Shown: positions 34,819-43,924, numbered from the stretch's first letter. The stretch: DNA of 64,000 nt from Paenibacillus luteus (GCF_006542765.1 NZ_SKCD01000010.1:62001-126000); one strand, 5' to 3'. The notes: generated by a model not told the origin, from the letters alone. Numbers and translations: made by a program.

Positions 34819-35472
34819 TTGTTGCCTAAAATGAATCAAATGCTGCATTTTCAAATCGCTTCTTCAGACGAAGCGGAAGCAACGATCGAATATAAGTCGC
34901 GTATTGCTGATGAGCAAGATGACGGATTGCTTATAGAAATTCCGATTAGTGAGAAAACAGGACGTTACAAACGCCTGTTTCTTGGTGATGAGCTATCTGT
35001 TTTTTTTGTATCCGAAGATGGAATAAAAAATTATTTTGATTCCCATGTGATCGGCTTTAAAGAAGATGGGGTAAAATTAATTAAAATCCGCAGACCAGAG
35101 CCCGATCGTATTACGAAAGTACAGCGGCGAAGCTTCCTGAGGGTGCCAGCAGAGCTAGAGATTGCGGTGAAAATGACAAATCAAGTTCGATTCGTATGTG
35201 AAACCGATGATGTTGGCGGAGGCGGAATTTCATTCATTGCCGAAGGCAAATGGCCGCTTGAACCCGAAATGCTGCTAGAATGCTGGCTGCTTGTACCGTT
35301 TAAGAACGGCACCATTGAGCATGCGTTCTTTCGTGGAGAAATCGTGCGCGTGGTAGAGCTGGAATCAGGCAGGAAACAGGCGATGATAAAATACGAGAGC
35401 ATCAATGACTCCGAACGCCAGAAAGTCATTCGTTATTGCTTCGAGAAGCAGCTGGAATATCGTAATCGATGA
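34819..35472 (+). CDS. ypfA: PilZ-domain protein (YpfA/DgrA type)
   Basis: A 217-residue YcgR-like protein: an N-terminal YcgR domain (to about 98) and a C-terminal PilZ domain with the c-di-GMP-binding RRSFLR (about 105-110) and D-x-S/G-x-x-G motif (here DDVGGGGISF). In B. subtilis the equivalent protein slows flagellar motors when c-di-GMP is high. The variant glycine in place of the usual serine in the second motif may alter affinity. The TTG at 34819 follows GGGGGGAG; an ATG at 34831 is possible. Locus order ypeB-ypfA-ypfB-cmk matches Bacillus. Confidence 0.85.
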   Translation: MLPKMNQMLHFQIASSDEAEATIEYKSRIADEQDDGLLIEIPISEKTGRYKRLFLGDELSVFFVSEDGIKNYFDSHVIGFKEDGVKLIKIRRPEPDRITKVQRRSFLRVPAELEIAVKMTNQVRFVCETDDVGGGGISFIAEGKWPLEPEMLLECWLLVPFKNGTIEHAFFRGEIVRVVELESGRKQAMIKYESINDSERQKVIRYCFEKQLEYRNR

Positions 35473-35526
35473 ATAAAATAGGATAGTCATGGAAAACTAC
35501 CCTGAAAGAAGAAGGGGAGATTCCAT

Positions 35527-35715
35527 GTGCTGATCAGAAAAAACAAAAGCCGCAAGCAGCTTGTCAGATTGGCCGATGAGGTTAGCGCTATTTTAAGAAA
35601 AATCATCATAACTTTACTTATTTTATTAATTTGCTCGCAGGCACTATTGCAAAATAATGCAGTCAGGCATTGGCTTACGGGTGTAGATCAGTGGGAAGGA
35701 ACCCGCTTGAACTAA
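35527..35715 (+). CDS. ypfB: Small membrane protein, YpfB-like
   Basis: A 62-residue protein with a lysine/arginine-rich N-terminus and one hydrophobic helix (about 26-42). Located between ypfA and cmk, where B. subtilis has ypfB (DUF5359). The GTG at 35527 is 9 bases from AAGGGGAG; the ATG two bases earlier runs into a stop. Function is unknown in the family. Confidence 0.6.
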   Translation: MLIRKNKSRKQLVRLADEVSAILRKIIITLLILLICSQALLQNNAVRHWLTGVDQWEGTRLN

Positions 35716-35725
35716 CGCTGGACTT

Positions 35726-35754
35726 TTGCATCTGCGTTTATAGTGTGGTATAAT
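35726..35754 (+). promoter_or_regulatory. Sigma-A promoter upstream of cmk
   Basis: TTGCAT (35726-35731), 17 bases, TATAAT (35749-35754) with an extended TGG. A terminator hairpin begins about five bases after the expected start site. Confidence 0.75.
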
Positions 35755-35764
35755 TTTCACGTTC

Positions 35765-35785
35765 GCAGGCAAAGCCTGCTTTTTT
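35765..35785 (+). terminator. Terminator directly after the cmk promoter
   Basis: GCAGGC AAA GCCTGC followed by six T. It may end the ypfAB transcript, and would also act on RNA from the promoter just upstream. Confidence 0.8.
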
Positions 35786-35886
35786 CTTGAGAGGTTTGCG
35801 TCGCATTCTTACATGCATTCGGCCAGCCGTCTCTACTAAAAGGGGGTTGACCTGTAGTGGTGCATCACGAAGGTGACAGCGACCGC

Positions 35887-36555
35887 ATGAACATTGCAAT
35901 TGACGGGCCGGCAGGCGCGGGCAAGAGCACGGTTGCGCGAAGAGTCGCCGAGCAGCTAGGATATGTTTACATCGATACAGGCTCTATGTACCGGGCTGTA
36001 ACATTAATTGCTCAGCGGGCTGGGGTATCGGTGGAACAATTGGCTAAACTAGCTGATCTAGTAAAATCTTTAGAGATTGAGCTTGAGCCAGGCGAGCGTG
36101 GCCAGTCTGTGTTCGTGAATGGTGAAAATGTAACCGCATTGATTCGCTCCCGCGAGGTGACGCTTCAGGTGTCTTATTTTGCAGCGAATGAAACGGTACG
36201 TGAGGTTCTAGGCATCATGCAGCGCAGGCTTGCAGAACGCAAGGGCGTCGTTATGGATGGCCGAGATATTGGTTCGCACGTGCTGCCTCATGCGGAATTG
36301 AAAATTTTTCTGACTGCATCGGTAAAGGAACGGGCACTTCGCCGTTACCGTGAAATAGTGGACAGCCAAACCATTACGCTAGAGCAGTTGGAAACCGAGA
36401 TTGCAGAGCGTGACCGCTTGGACGAGCAACGAGAGATTTCACCCTTAGTATGCGCATCTGATGCTGTTGTACTCGACAGCACCTCCATGACGATCGATGA
36501 GGTCATTCACGCCATTGTGAAATTAAGCCGAACCAAAATGGCGGAGGCGAAGTAA
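35887..36555 (+). CDS. cmk: Cytidylate kinase
   Basis: Phosphorylates CMP and dCMP using ATP, feeding nucleic-acid and phospholipid synthesis. The 222-residue P-loop kinase has GPAGAGKST at residues 7-15, the YIDTGSMYRA substrate segment, DGRDIG, and the RALRRYREI lid. The ATG at 35887 is 10 bases behind AAGGTGA and gives the family's N-terminus; a GTG at 35857 behind AGGGGG would add ten residues and cannot be excluded. Confidence 0.94.
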   Translation: MNIAIDGPAGAGKSTVARRVAEQLGYVYIDTGSMYRAVTLIAQRAGVSVEQLAKLADLVKSLEIELEPGERGQSVFVNGENVTALIRSREVTLQVSYFAANETVREVLGIMQRRLAERKGVVMDGRDIGSHVLPHAELKIFLTASVKERALRRYREIVDSQTITLEQLETEIAERDRLDEQREISPLVCASDAVVLDSTSMTIDEVIHAIVKLSRTKMAEAK

Positions 36556-36558
36556 ACT

Positions 36559-37137
36559 ATGTTATATTACTTTTTTAGGTTTCTCCTGCGTGTCTTGTAC
36601 ACACTGTTATTTCGATTGGAAGCAAGAGGCAAGGAAAATGTTCCTGCCGAAGGCCCTGTCGTACTCGCCTCAAATCATCTCAGCAACTTTGACCCGCCAA
36701 CGGTAGGAGTCAAGATCAAGCGGAAGGTGCATTTCATGGCGAAGGAGGAATTGTTTAAAATTCCGGTGTTTGGTCCAGGGATCCGCGCAGTCGGCGCATT
36801 TCCGGTGAAACGGGGGGGCGTTAGCAAGGATGCCATCAAGTCTTCTATCGCAATGGTGAAGGAAGGCAACGTACTGGGCATTTTTCCTGAAGGTTCGCGT
36901 CATAATCAATCAGGCGCGGCCAAGAAAGGCGCAGCGATGATTGCTGTTCGAAGCGGAGCTGTCGTTGTTCCGGTTGCAATTATCGGCAAGTACAGACCAT
37001 TCAGCAAAATCGTTGTTTGTTATGGCAAGCCTATCGATCTTACTGCAATTATTGAGGAATCATCACCGGATATGCTTGAGCAAGTGACAGACACGATTAT
37101 GGCCCGCATTCGCGAGCTTGCTGCAAACAATCGTTAA
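36559..37137 (+). CDS. plsC: 1-acyl-sn-glycerol-3-phosphate acyltransferase
   Basis: Adds the second acyl chain to lysophosphatidic acid to make phosphatidic acid at the membrane. The 192-residue protein has the catalytic NHLSNFD (His40, Asp45), the phosphate-binding FPEGSR (about 113-118) and a hydrophobic N-terminus. It sits four bases after cmk, giving a nucleotide/phospholipid pair, before the S1-like gene. A plsY is also in the window (41.7 kb), so two steps of the same pathway are encoded here. Confidence 0.93.
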   Translation: MLYYFFRFLLRVLYTLLFRLEARGKENVPAEGPVVLASNHLSNFDPPTVGVKIKRKVHFMAKEELFKIPVFGPGIRAVGAFPVKRGGVSKDAIKSSIAMVKEGNVLGIFPEGSRHNQSGAAKKGAAMIAVRSGAVVVPVAIIGKYRPFSKIVVCYGKPIDLTAIIEESSPDMLEQVTDTIMARIRELAANNR

Positions 37138-37219
37138 TTTATGTTTTAAATGCTGCTTTCGCTCTAGGCGGTAGCGGATTTAAATAAAGTTGGGGTATGA
37201 ACTGAGGAGGTTATTTCAA

Positions 37220-38455
37220 ATGTCAGAAGAAACTAATGTGCAAGAATCCGTGGCGGAAGAAGTAAGCCAAGACGCTTTGGATAATTTTGTGTCTTTGAAA
37301 AAAGGCGATTCCGTCAAAGGTACGATCGTCAAAATCGAAGATAACCAAGCTTATGTAAGCCTTGGATATAAATATGACGGTGTTATTCCGATTCGTGAGC
37401 TTTCTGCTGTGCAGATCGAAAACGCGGGTGAGGCTGTTCAAATCGGTCAAGAGGTTGAGCTTAAAGTCGTAAGCATCGACGATGAGAAAGAAAAGCTTGT
37501 TCTTTCGAAACGTCAAGTGGATGGCGAGAAAGCTTGGGATCTTCTTCAAGAACGCTTTGACAACGGCGAAGTATTTGAAGTTGCTGTTGCTGATGTTGTT
37601 AAAGGCGGACTGGTTGCTGACGTAGGCGTGCGCGGATTCATCCCTGCATCTATGGTTGAGCGTCACTTTGTTGAAGATTTCAGTGATTACAAAGGCCGTA
37701 CGCTTCGCGTAAAGGTTAAAGAAATCGACCGTGAAAACAACAAAGTCATCTTGTCCCAAAAAGAAGTGCTTGACGCTGAGTTTGAGCAAAGCAAACAACA
37801 AGTGATTGCTGCGCTTGAAGTAGGTCAAGAGCTTGATGGAACCGTACAACGCCTTACACCATTTGGCGCTTTCGTTGATATCGGCGGAATCGATGGCCTA
37901 GTACACGTATCCGAGCTTTCTTGGCAGCATGTTGCACATCCGAAGGATGTTGTAGCTGAAGGTCAAGCCGTTCGCGTTAAGGTACTTAAAGTTGATCCGG
38001 CTGCAGGCAAGATCAGCCTTAGCTTGAAAGCTGCTCAACCAGGTCCTTGGGATTCTGCTGGCAGTCAATTTGCAATTGGCGATATCGTAACAGGTACTGT
38101 TCGCCGCCTTGTTCCATTTGGCGCTTTCGTTGAAATCGCTCCTGGCGTAGAAGGACTTGTGCACATTTCCCAAATCGCGCACCGCCATATTGCTACTCCT
38201 AACGAAGTTCTTCAAGAAGGTCAAGAAGTTCAAGCGAAAGTGCTTGATTTCAACCCTGCTGAGAAACGCGTTAGCCTAAGCATCAAAGAAACAGAAGAAG
38301 CACCAGAGCAAGCTGCTCCTAGCGCTCGCCCTGACCGTGCGCCACGTTCTCCAAAAATCGAGAAAATCGACAATCCGAACGTTAGCCTAAGCAACGAGAG
38401 CATGAGCTACTCGCTTGCAGAGCGTTTCGGCGACAAGCTTAAAAATCTTAAATAA
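37220..38455 (+). CDS. rpsA: 30S ribosomal protein S1 homologue
   Basis: A 411-residue protein with four S1 RNA-binding domains (about 17-90, 105-170, 190-260 and 275-345); the last two show the repeated GTVQRLTPFGAFVDI / GTVRRLVPFGAFVEI pattern. A charged tail follows. It corresponds to B. subtilis YpfD, which is shorter than Gram-negative S1 and not essential there. AGGAGG lies 8 bases before the ATG at 37220. Codon choice is strongly biased, suggesting high expression. Confidence 0.93.
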   Translation: MSEETNVQESVAEEVSQDALDNFVSLKKGDSVKGTIVKIEDNQAYVSLGYKYDGVIPIRELSAVQIENAGEAVQIGQEVELKVVSIDDEKEKLVLSKRQVDGEKAWDLLQERFDNGEVFEVAVADVVKGGLVADVGVRGFIPASMVERHFVEDFSDYKGRTLRVKVKEIDRENNKVILSQKEVLDAEFEQSKQQVIAALEVGQELDGTVQRLTPFGAFVDIGGIDGLVHVSELSWQHVAHPKDVVAEGQAVRVKVLKVDPAAGKISLSLKAAQPGPWDSAGSQFAIGDIVTGTVRRLVPFGAFVEIAPGVEGLVHISQIAHRHIATPNEVLQEGQEVQAKVLDFNPAEKRVSLSIKETEEAPEQAAPSARPDRAPRSPKIEKIDNPNVSLSNESMSYSLAERFGDKLKNLK

Positions 38456-38468
38456 ATCACTTTTATAC

Positions 38469-38516
38469 AAAAGGAGCTATTTCTGCGGATGACCGCAGGA
38501 ATAGCTCCTTTTTTTT
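38469..38516 (+). terminator. Terminator after rpsA
   Basis: AAGGAGCTATT / AATAGCTCCTT with inner CTGCGG / CCGCAG, then T8. Confidence 0.95.
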
Positions 38517-38550
38517 GGTGCATAATAGGGGTTACGAGAGGTGAAAGCAT

Positions 38551-39198
38551 GTGAATCCGGGATATTTATCGATATGGATTATGACTATTTTGTTTATATT
38601 GATCGCAACGGGCTGGAAATCTCAGATTGCCCCTGATCTTGGTCCGCGTATGCTGAAGGTATGGATGGGCGTTTGTTTGTTAGCCATGACCAATGTACCG
38701 CTGTGGTGGACACCTGCTCCGGAATATTTGCATGCTGCTCTTCATGTCAGCGTATGGCTGCTGCTATTGACAAGCATCGCAACATATAAAGGCTCTGAGG
38801 AATGGAGCTATGTCGGCTATTTGATATTATGCGCCTTAATGATCGCCATAATATGGGGCTTTATCCGAAAAATATATAGTTATGATCCGGTTTTTTATTG
38901 GATTGATCCAAGCTGGGATGCTCCATTGCTCGCTGGCATTTTTTGCGGAGCGTTTACATCCCAGTTTAAACATCAATGCGGCATGCTCATTTGGGGAGCT
39001 GTGCTTGGTGAGACCTTTAATGCAGTCCTTCAAACCGGAGCATATACAGCACAAATTGGCTCGCTATCCTGGTGGGACAGCTTCTGGATCGCGCTGGCCG
39101 CAGCACGTTTGTTCAGTTTATTAGTCAAAGGGATTAAACTAGCGATCTCTAAGCTAAATGGCATGTTTTTGCAAAGCAAAGGAGGACGATCTTCATAA
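38551..39198 (+). CDS. yphA: Membrane protein YphA
   Basis: A 215-residue integral membrane protein with about six hydrophobic helices and many tryptophans, in the place of B. subtilis yphA (after ypfD, before yphB and der). The start is the GTG at 38551 behind GAGAGGTG; the ATG two bases before meets a stop at once. Its stop overlaps yphB by one base. No function is known; the partner yphB suggests a spore or envelope role. Confidence 0.75.
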   Translation: MNPGYLSIWIMTILFILIATGWKSQIAPDLGPRMLKVWMGVCLLAMTNVPLWWTPAPEYLHAALHVSVWLLLLTSIATYKGSEEWSYVGYLILCALMIAIIWGFIRKIYSYDPVFYWIDPSWDAPLLAGIFCGAFTSQFKHQCGMLIWGAVLGETFNAVLQTGAYTAQIGSLSWWDSFWIALAAARLFSLLVKGIKLAISKLNGMFLQSKGGRSS

Positions 39199-40106
39199 TG
39201 CAGCATTTTCTTGTCCAAAATAAATTTTTGGTAGGCGTGCTACTAGGTATCGCATTCGGCATTATTTCGCGTCTCCTTATGCTGAGAACGGACTACAGGC
39301 AGTATCCAACGTATCCGCATGGAAGGATCATCCACATTTCACTAGGGGTCATTGCAGCAGCGCTTGGTGCGGTCGCCGTTCCTGCCTTGTTTAATAAAGA
39401 CTATACCGCCATCACGTTCTTAACTCTGGCCGCCCAGCAGTTCAGGGACGTACGCAAGATGGAGCGGGATACGTTGACCAAAATTGACAGCATGGAACTG
39501 GTTGGCAGAGGCTCCACCTATATCGAAGGAATTGCGATGGTATTTGAAGGAAGGAACTATCTCGTTATCATGACCGCCTTGCTGACCAGTTTATTTGGGA
39601 TTATGATCAATATCTGGATTGGAATAGTGGCTGGTGCCATATCGCTAATCATTGTCGAGAAGCTTAAGTCAGGTAAAGCCATCGCTCATATTGCCGCGGT
39701 GGAGACGGCAACGGTTCGGGTGGATGGTCCAGATTTGTACGTCGATAATGTTTACATTATGAATGTCGGCTTAAAGTCTAACCAGGAGATTATTGCTGAG
39801 CGGGGGATGGGATTTATTTTAAAACCCTATAATTCGAACGGAAAGGTTACGTTAAGTAATTTGGGGCAGCGGCAGGCCATTCTATACGATGTGGCAACCA
39901 TTCTAGGGGTATACCGCGACGATGGGGAGCCGGCGCTTATTCCGATGGCGAAGCTGGACATGAAGGACGGCCGTCTTGCCGTTTTTATTTTACCGCAGGA
40001 GTTCGATTCGGACAAAGGAAAGCAAGTTATTTTGAAGGTACCGATATTGGAATCGGCGGTTCGCATGCCGACTGAAGCTTCGGTCAACAAGAAAGGAGCC
40101 AGCTAG
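39198..40106 (+). CDS. yphB: YIEGIA-family membrane protein YphB
   Basis: A 302-residue protein with N-terminal membrane helices (about 10-27, 45-65, then 115-150) and the family signature YIEGIA at about 112-117. The C-terminal half (about 160-302) is soluble. Found in spore formers; the B. subtilis homologue has been linked with sporulation, with mechanism not established. It is followed at once by a very small gene that is a regular partner of this family. Confidence 0.8.
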   Translation: MQHFLVQNKFLVGVLLGIAFGIISRLLMLRTDYRQYPTYPHGRIIHISLGVIAAALGAVAVPALFNKDYTAITFLTLAAQQFRDVRKMERDTLTKIDSMELVGRGSTYIEGIAMVFEGRNYLVIMTALLTSLFGIMINIWIGIVAGAISLIIVEKLKSGKAIAHIAAVETATVRVDGPDLYVDNVYIMNVGLKSNQEIIAERGMGFILKPYNSNGKVTLSNLGQRQAILYDVATILGVYRDDGEPALIPMAKLDMKDGRLAVFILPQEFDSDKGKQVILKVPILESAVRMPTEASVNKKGAS

Positions 40107-40107
40107 C

Positions 40108-40287
40108 ATGGCTGAGATTGTTGCCGTCGTATCTACGAAACCTCACTCGGTTGGGGGAGGGGCCCCCATTTTTATTGCAGAAAATTTAGAGAAGCTACAG
40201 GAAACTTCGTTTCTTTTGGAGAAGATATTAGATGCAAGTGCACATGATTTAAAGAACGGGACCATCATACTGGTCAACCACCGATAA
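40108..40287 (+). CDS. Small partner of the YIEGIA protein (capping-subunit type)
   Basis: A 59-residue frame starting ATG at 40108 with AAAGGAG 8 bases upstream and one base after the yphB stop. It starts MAEIVAVVSTKPHS and has a PIFIAENLEKL segment. Small proteins encoded at this spot are described as capping-complex subunits for YIEGIA proteins; I assign it on position and general resemblance. Codon use is ordinary. Confidence 0.7.
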   Translation: MAEIVAVVSTKPHSVGGGAPIFIAENLEKLQETSFLLEKILDASAHDLKNGTIILVNHR

Positions 40288-40365
40288 TATGAAAAGTTAG
40301 CCAAGAACGCACTTTTTTGCTATGATGGTTAACGTGAGTATTTTTGAAGGAGTGGAAAACAAACT

Positions 40366-41688
40366 ATGGCAAGACCCGTTATCGCTATCGTCGGCCGTCC
40401 GAATGTGGGTAAATCCACGATTTTCAATCGGGTCATCGGCGACCGTTTAGCAATTGTTGAGGATAAACCGGGTGTCACTCGTGACCGATTGTATGGCACC
40501 GGAGAGTGGAATGGAAAACCGTTCAGCATTATCGATACTGGCGGTATTGAAATCGATGGCGAAGATGAAATTATGAAATCTGTACGTATGCAGGCTGAAC
40601 TTGCAATCGAAGAAGCAGATGTGATTATCTTTATGGCCGATGCGAAGTCCGGCTTAACGCATGCGGATGATGAAGTTGCTCAAATGCTGTTCCGTTCTGG
40701 CAAGCCCGTTGTACTGGCAGTAAATAAAGTAGACAATCAAGGCCGGATGGATGAAGTTTATGAGTTTTATGGTCTTGGCTTTGGTGAACCAATTGCCATT
40801 TCTGGCTCGCATGGGCTTGGCATTGGCGATTTGCTTGATGCAGCGGTTTCTTTGTTGCCGGAGCAAACAGATGATGGCTACGACGAGGATGTTATACGAG
40901 TTGCACTAATCGGCCGTCCTAACGTTGGGAAATCATCGCTAGTTAATGCACTGCTTGGTGAAGATCGCGTAATCGTCAGCAACGTAGCGGGTACAACGCG
41001 CGATGCGATCGATACTCCGTTCGAGCGTGATGGACAGCGTTATGTTCTCATTGATACTGCCGGTATGCGTAAGCGAGGTAAGGTTTATGAGTCTACAGAG
41101 AAGTACAGCGTTATGCGTGCGATGAAGGCCATTGAGCGCGCCGATGTGGTATGTGTATTGATTAATGGAGAAGAAGGCATTATTGAGCAGGACAAGCATA
41201 TTGCCGGTTATGCTCATGAAGCGGGCAAAGCATCGATTTTTGTAGTCAATAAATGGGATGTTGTTGACAAAGATGAGAAAACGATGCAAAACTTCTCGCA
41301 AAATATTCGGGACCATTTCTTGTTTATGTCCTATGCTCCAATCGTTTATCTGTCTGCCCTGACGAAACAGCGCTTACAAAAGCTGCTGCCTGTCGTTAAT
41401 CATGTATCGGAACAACATTCGATGCGCATTCAAACACATCTGCTTAACGATGTCATTTCTGATGCAGTTGCGATTAATCCGCCGCCATCCGACAAAGGCA
41501 AGCGTCTGCGCATTAACTACGTTACGCAGGTGGCAATCAAACCTCCGACGATCGTTGTGTTTGTTAATGATCCGGAAATCATGCATTTCTCGTACGAGCG
41601 TTATCTCGAAAATAAAATTCGTGCTGCATTTAATTTTGAAGGGACGCCAATACGAATATTCTCACGTCGTAAGTCCGAAGAAGATTAG
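40366..41688 (+). CDS. der: Ribosome-associated GTPase Der (EngA)
   Basis: Double-GTPase needed for 50S ribosome assembly, 440 residues. Two tandem G domains each show G1 (GRPNVGKST at 8-16 and GRPNVGKSS near 185), G3 (DTGG and DTAG) and G4 (NKVD and NKWD); a KH-like C-terminal domain (about 350-440) follows. It precedes plsY and gpsA. In B. subtilis the same der-gpsA neighbourhood is found. Confidence 0.96.
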   Translation: MARPVIAIVGRPNVGKSTIFNRVIGDRLAIVEDKPGVTRDRLYGTGEWNGKPFSIIDTGGIEIDGEDEIMKSVRMQAELAIEEADVIIFMADAKSGLTHADDEVAQMLFRSGKPVVLAVNKVDNQGRMDEVYEFYGLGFGEPIAISGSHGLGIGDLLDAAVSLLPEQTDDGYDEDVIRVALIGRPNVGKSSLVNALLGEDRVIVSNVAGTTRDAIDTPFERDGQRYVLIDTAGMRKRGKVYESTEKYSVMRAMKAIERADVVCVLINGEEGIIEQDKHIAGYAHEAGKASIFVVNKWDVVDKDEKTMQNFSQNIRDHFLFMSYAPIVYLSALTKQRLQKLLPVVNHVSEQHSMRIQTHLLNDVISDAVAINPPPSDKGKRLRINYVTQVAIKPPTIVVFVNDPEIMHFSYERYLENKIRAAFNFEGTPIRIFSRRKSEED

Positions 41689-41700
41689 GGGAGAAGTAGC

Positions 41701-42297
41701 TTGTTATATGGAGTAATCGCGATTGCTTTAAGCTATTTGTTAGGTTCGGTTTCATTCAGTATCGTTATTGCAAAATGGGTCAAAGGCATCGATATCCGTC
41801 AGCATGGAAGTGGCAACGCAGGCGCTACGAATACACTGAGGGTGCTCGGCAAAGGGCCGGGCATACTGGTGTTTCTGCTGGATATTGCCAAAGGCGTTGC
41901 GGCTGTATGGATCGGCCATGTTCTTGGAGAAAATGATTGGATACCGGTTCTTTGCGGACTTGCAGCCATTATAGGCCATAACTGGCCGATTTGGTTCCGC
42001 TTCAAAGGCGGCAAAGGCATTGCAACGACCGTAGGCGTCATCTTGACGCTTGCCTTTATTCCTGCGCTCTGCGCAGGCGTAATTGCGATTGCTGCGATTG
42101 CATTAACCCGCTATGTCTCGCTTGGCTCATTGCTGTTCGCTGCTTTAACGCCATTATTCATTTGTATCTTTTATTTTTCCGTTCCTTTACTTTGTGCAAG
42201 TCTTCTGATCTGTATATTTGCTTTCGTACGCCATCGGACGAATATCGTAAAGCTGCTTCAAGGCACGGAAAACAAGCTGGGTGCAAAGAAAGGATAG
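41701..42297 (+). CDS. plsY: Acyl-phosphate:glycerol-3-phosphate acyltransferase PlsY
   Basis: Membrane enzyme making lysophosphatidic acid, the first acylation of phospholipid synthesis. 198 residues, five membrane helices, with conserved loops GSVSFS, HGSGNAGATNTLRVLGK (about 36-52) and FRFKGGKGIAT (about 98-108). The TTG at 41701 follows GGGAGAAG. It lies directly before gpsA, which makes its substrate glycerol-3-phosphate, so the pair forms a metabolic unit. Confidence 0.95.
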   Translation: MLYGVIAIALSYLLGSVSFSIVIAKWVKGIDIRQHGSGNAGATNTLRVLGKGPGILVFLLDIAKGVAAVWIGHVLGENDWIPVLCGLAAIIGHNWPIWFRFKGGKGIATTVGVILTLAFIPALCAGVIAIAAIALTRYVSLGSLLFAALTPLFICIFYFSVPLLCASLLICIFAFVRHRTNIVKLLQGTENKLGAKKG

Positions 42298-42308
42298 TGA
42301 ACGTAAGC

Positions 42309-43343
42309 ATGACAGAAGTTGTTCCATCAACAATGAAAAAAGCGGCAGTATTGGTTGCAGGGAGCTGGGGCACTGCCCTCGCTTCTGTTCTTGCGAGTAA
42401 TGGCTATCAAGTGATGTTATGGACACGCAAAGAAGAGCAGGCACTGGATATTAACGACAATCATGAAAACAGCAAGTTCTTGCCTGGCGTGAAGCTCCCG
42501 GAGCTCATTTATGCTACGACGGATTTAAAGCTTGCTCTGGAAAATACCGAGCTAGCCTTGTTTGTCGCTCCTTCTGGTGCGATGCGTGAGGTTGCAAGAC
42601 AAGCTGCGGCATTTCTGTCTCCTGATACGCTGGTGGTTCATGCCACCAAAGGCTTTGAAGGGGATACGCTTAAGAGGATGACGACGGTTCTCTCCGAGGA
42701 GCTCGGAAGAGCCGTAGAAGATTTGGTCGTCCTGTCAGGACCTAGCCACGCGGAAGAGGTTGTGCGCGAGCAGCCGACCACGGTCGTTGTCGCGTCAGCT
42801 AATCTGCAGGCAGCGGAGAAGGCGCAGGATGCGCTCATGAATACTCATTTCCGAGTCTACACGAATCCGGATGTTGTAGGGGTTGAAGTAGCTGGCGCGA
42901 TTAAAAACATTATTGCGCTTGGCGCTGGCCTCACGGACGGCTTGCATTTTGGCGATAATGCCAAGGCGGCGCTGCTAACCCGGGGTCTTGCGGAGATTGG
43001 CAGGCTAGGAACCGCAATGGGAGCCAATCCGCTAACGTTTGCCGGACTTGCTGGCGTTGGAGACTTGGTCGTGACTTGCACAAGCAAGCACAGCCGTAAC
43101 TGGCGTGCAGGCTATATGCTGGCTGACGGAACGCCGTTAGATGAGGTACTCAGTCGAATGGGGATGGTCGTTGAGGGTGTTCGCACGACTCGCGCCGCTT
43201 ATCAACTGGCGAAACAATATGACGTCGAAATGCCGATTACCTTCCAGCTCTATGAGGTTTTATTCTCGAATAAAGCCCCTCGAACTGCGGTCGAGCATCT
43301 TATGGGCAGGTTGCGTACACATGAAATCGAGGAAATAGGCTAA
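42309..43343 (+). CDS. gpsA: Glycerol-3-phosphate dehydrogenase (NAD(P)+)
   Basis: Reduces dihydroxyacetone phosphate to glycerol-3-phosphate for phospholipid synthesis. 344 residues. The substrate site region is intact (GPSHAEEV, VEVAGAIKNIIALGAG with the catalytic lysine, TRGLAEI, GVGDLVVTCTS). The dinucleotide motif reads VAGSWG (16-21) where the family normally has GAGSWG, so the first glycine is valine. ATG at 42309 is chosen; GTG at 42297, overlapping the plsY stop, is possible. Confidence 0.93.
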   Translation: MTEVVPSTMKKAAVLVAGSWGTALASVLASNGYQVMLWTRKEEQALDINDNHENSKFLPGVKLPELIYATTDLKLALENTELALFVAPSGAMREVARQAAAFLSPDTLVVHATKGFEGDTLKRMTTVLSEELGRAVEDLVVLSGPSHAEEVVREQPTTVVVASANLQAAEKAQDALMNTHFRVYTNPDVVGVEVAGAIKNIIALGAGLTDGLHFGDNAKAALLTRGLAEIGRLGTAMGANPLTFAGLAGVGDLVVTCTSKHSRNWRAGYMLADGTPLDEVLSRMGMVVEGVRTTRAAYQLAKQYDVEMPITFQLYEVLFSNKAPRTAVEHLMGRLRTHEIEEIG

Positions 43344-43424
43344 GGACCAGCGCCTACACCAATCCAATTGCCTCCTCATATGATGCATGGAGCAAGACAC
43401 ATGCGCATCCTGGAGGTGTAGGAT

Positions 43425-43700
43425 ATGGCGAAGGATTTTTCCAAAGATATTCTTAGTTCGATTAATAAAAAAGCAGGTAAGAACATCACCGAAAGCTCAG
43501 TCAAAAAGCTGGCCAGCGGCGTTACCGCAGAAACGATGACGGACGAAACCGAGCTGCGCAAGCTGATCAAGCAAGTGTCGGAGATGGCTAAAGTAAAAGT
43601 GGCGGAATCGACAGTCAATGATATCGTCAAAGCGGTCAAGGCAAGCGGCATGAGCGCGAGCAATATGGAAACTCTGATGAAAATGATGATGAAAAAATAA
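43425..43700 (+). CDS. spoVIF: Stage VI sporulation protein F-like
   Basis: A 91-residue helical, lysine-rich protein without cysteines, resembling the SpoVIF family (coat assembly control in B. subtilis), with a variable start, a central TVRQLI-like segment (here ELRKLIKQVSEMAK) and a methionine-rich end (METLMKMMMKK). GGAGGTG precedes the ATG. The assignment rests on weak similarity and the sporulation context; a strong terminator follows. Confidence 0.6.
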   Translation: MAKDFSKDILSSINKKAGKNITESSVKKLASGVTAETMTDETELRKLIKQVSEMAKVKVAESTVNDIVKAVKASGMSASNMETLMKMMMKK

Positions 43701-43710
43701 AGCTTTGCGG

Positions 43711-43779
43711 CAAAAGCGCAGGGTGCTTCCGAATAATGATATTCGGCGCCGCACCCTGTCAGCTTTTGTCCTTTTTTTT
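43711..43779 (+). terminator. Long terminator after the spoVIF-like gene
   Basis: CAAAAGC/GCTTTTG, CAGGGTGC/GCACCCTG and CCGAATA/TATTCGG stack into one long hairpin, then T8. Confidence 0.9.
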
Positions 43780-43924
43780 GAAATATAAGAATTTATAAGT
43801 TTGTTAACTTATAAAGGGCTTATATTTCACCGTCAAAGCTACTTCAGCGTCTAAAGGACGCCGAAGGCGTTTTTGCTTGAAATATAGGAAAGTATGCCAT
43901 TTCGCCAAGCGATCTCTATATTTC
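43780..43924 (+). repeat. Nested palindromic element (two GAAATATAAG-type modules)
   Basis: Module 1: GAAATATAAG (43780-43789) with CTTATATTTC (43819-43828), enclosing a perfect 10-bp hairpin TTTATAAGTT/AACTTATAAA (43792-43815). Module 2: GAAATATAG (43879-43887) with CTATATTTC (43916-43924). Between them are GCGTC/GACGC and ACGCC/GGCGT hairpins followed by T5. A further CGCCG/CGGCG hairpin lies downstream (near 43945-43965). No protein-coding potential that I trust. Confidence 0.75.
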
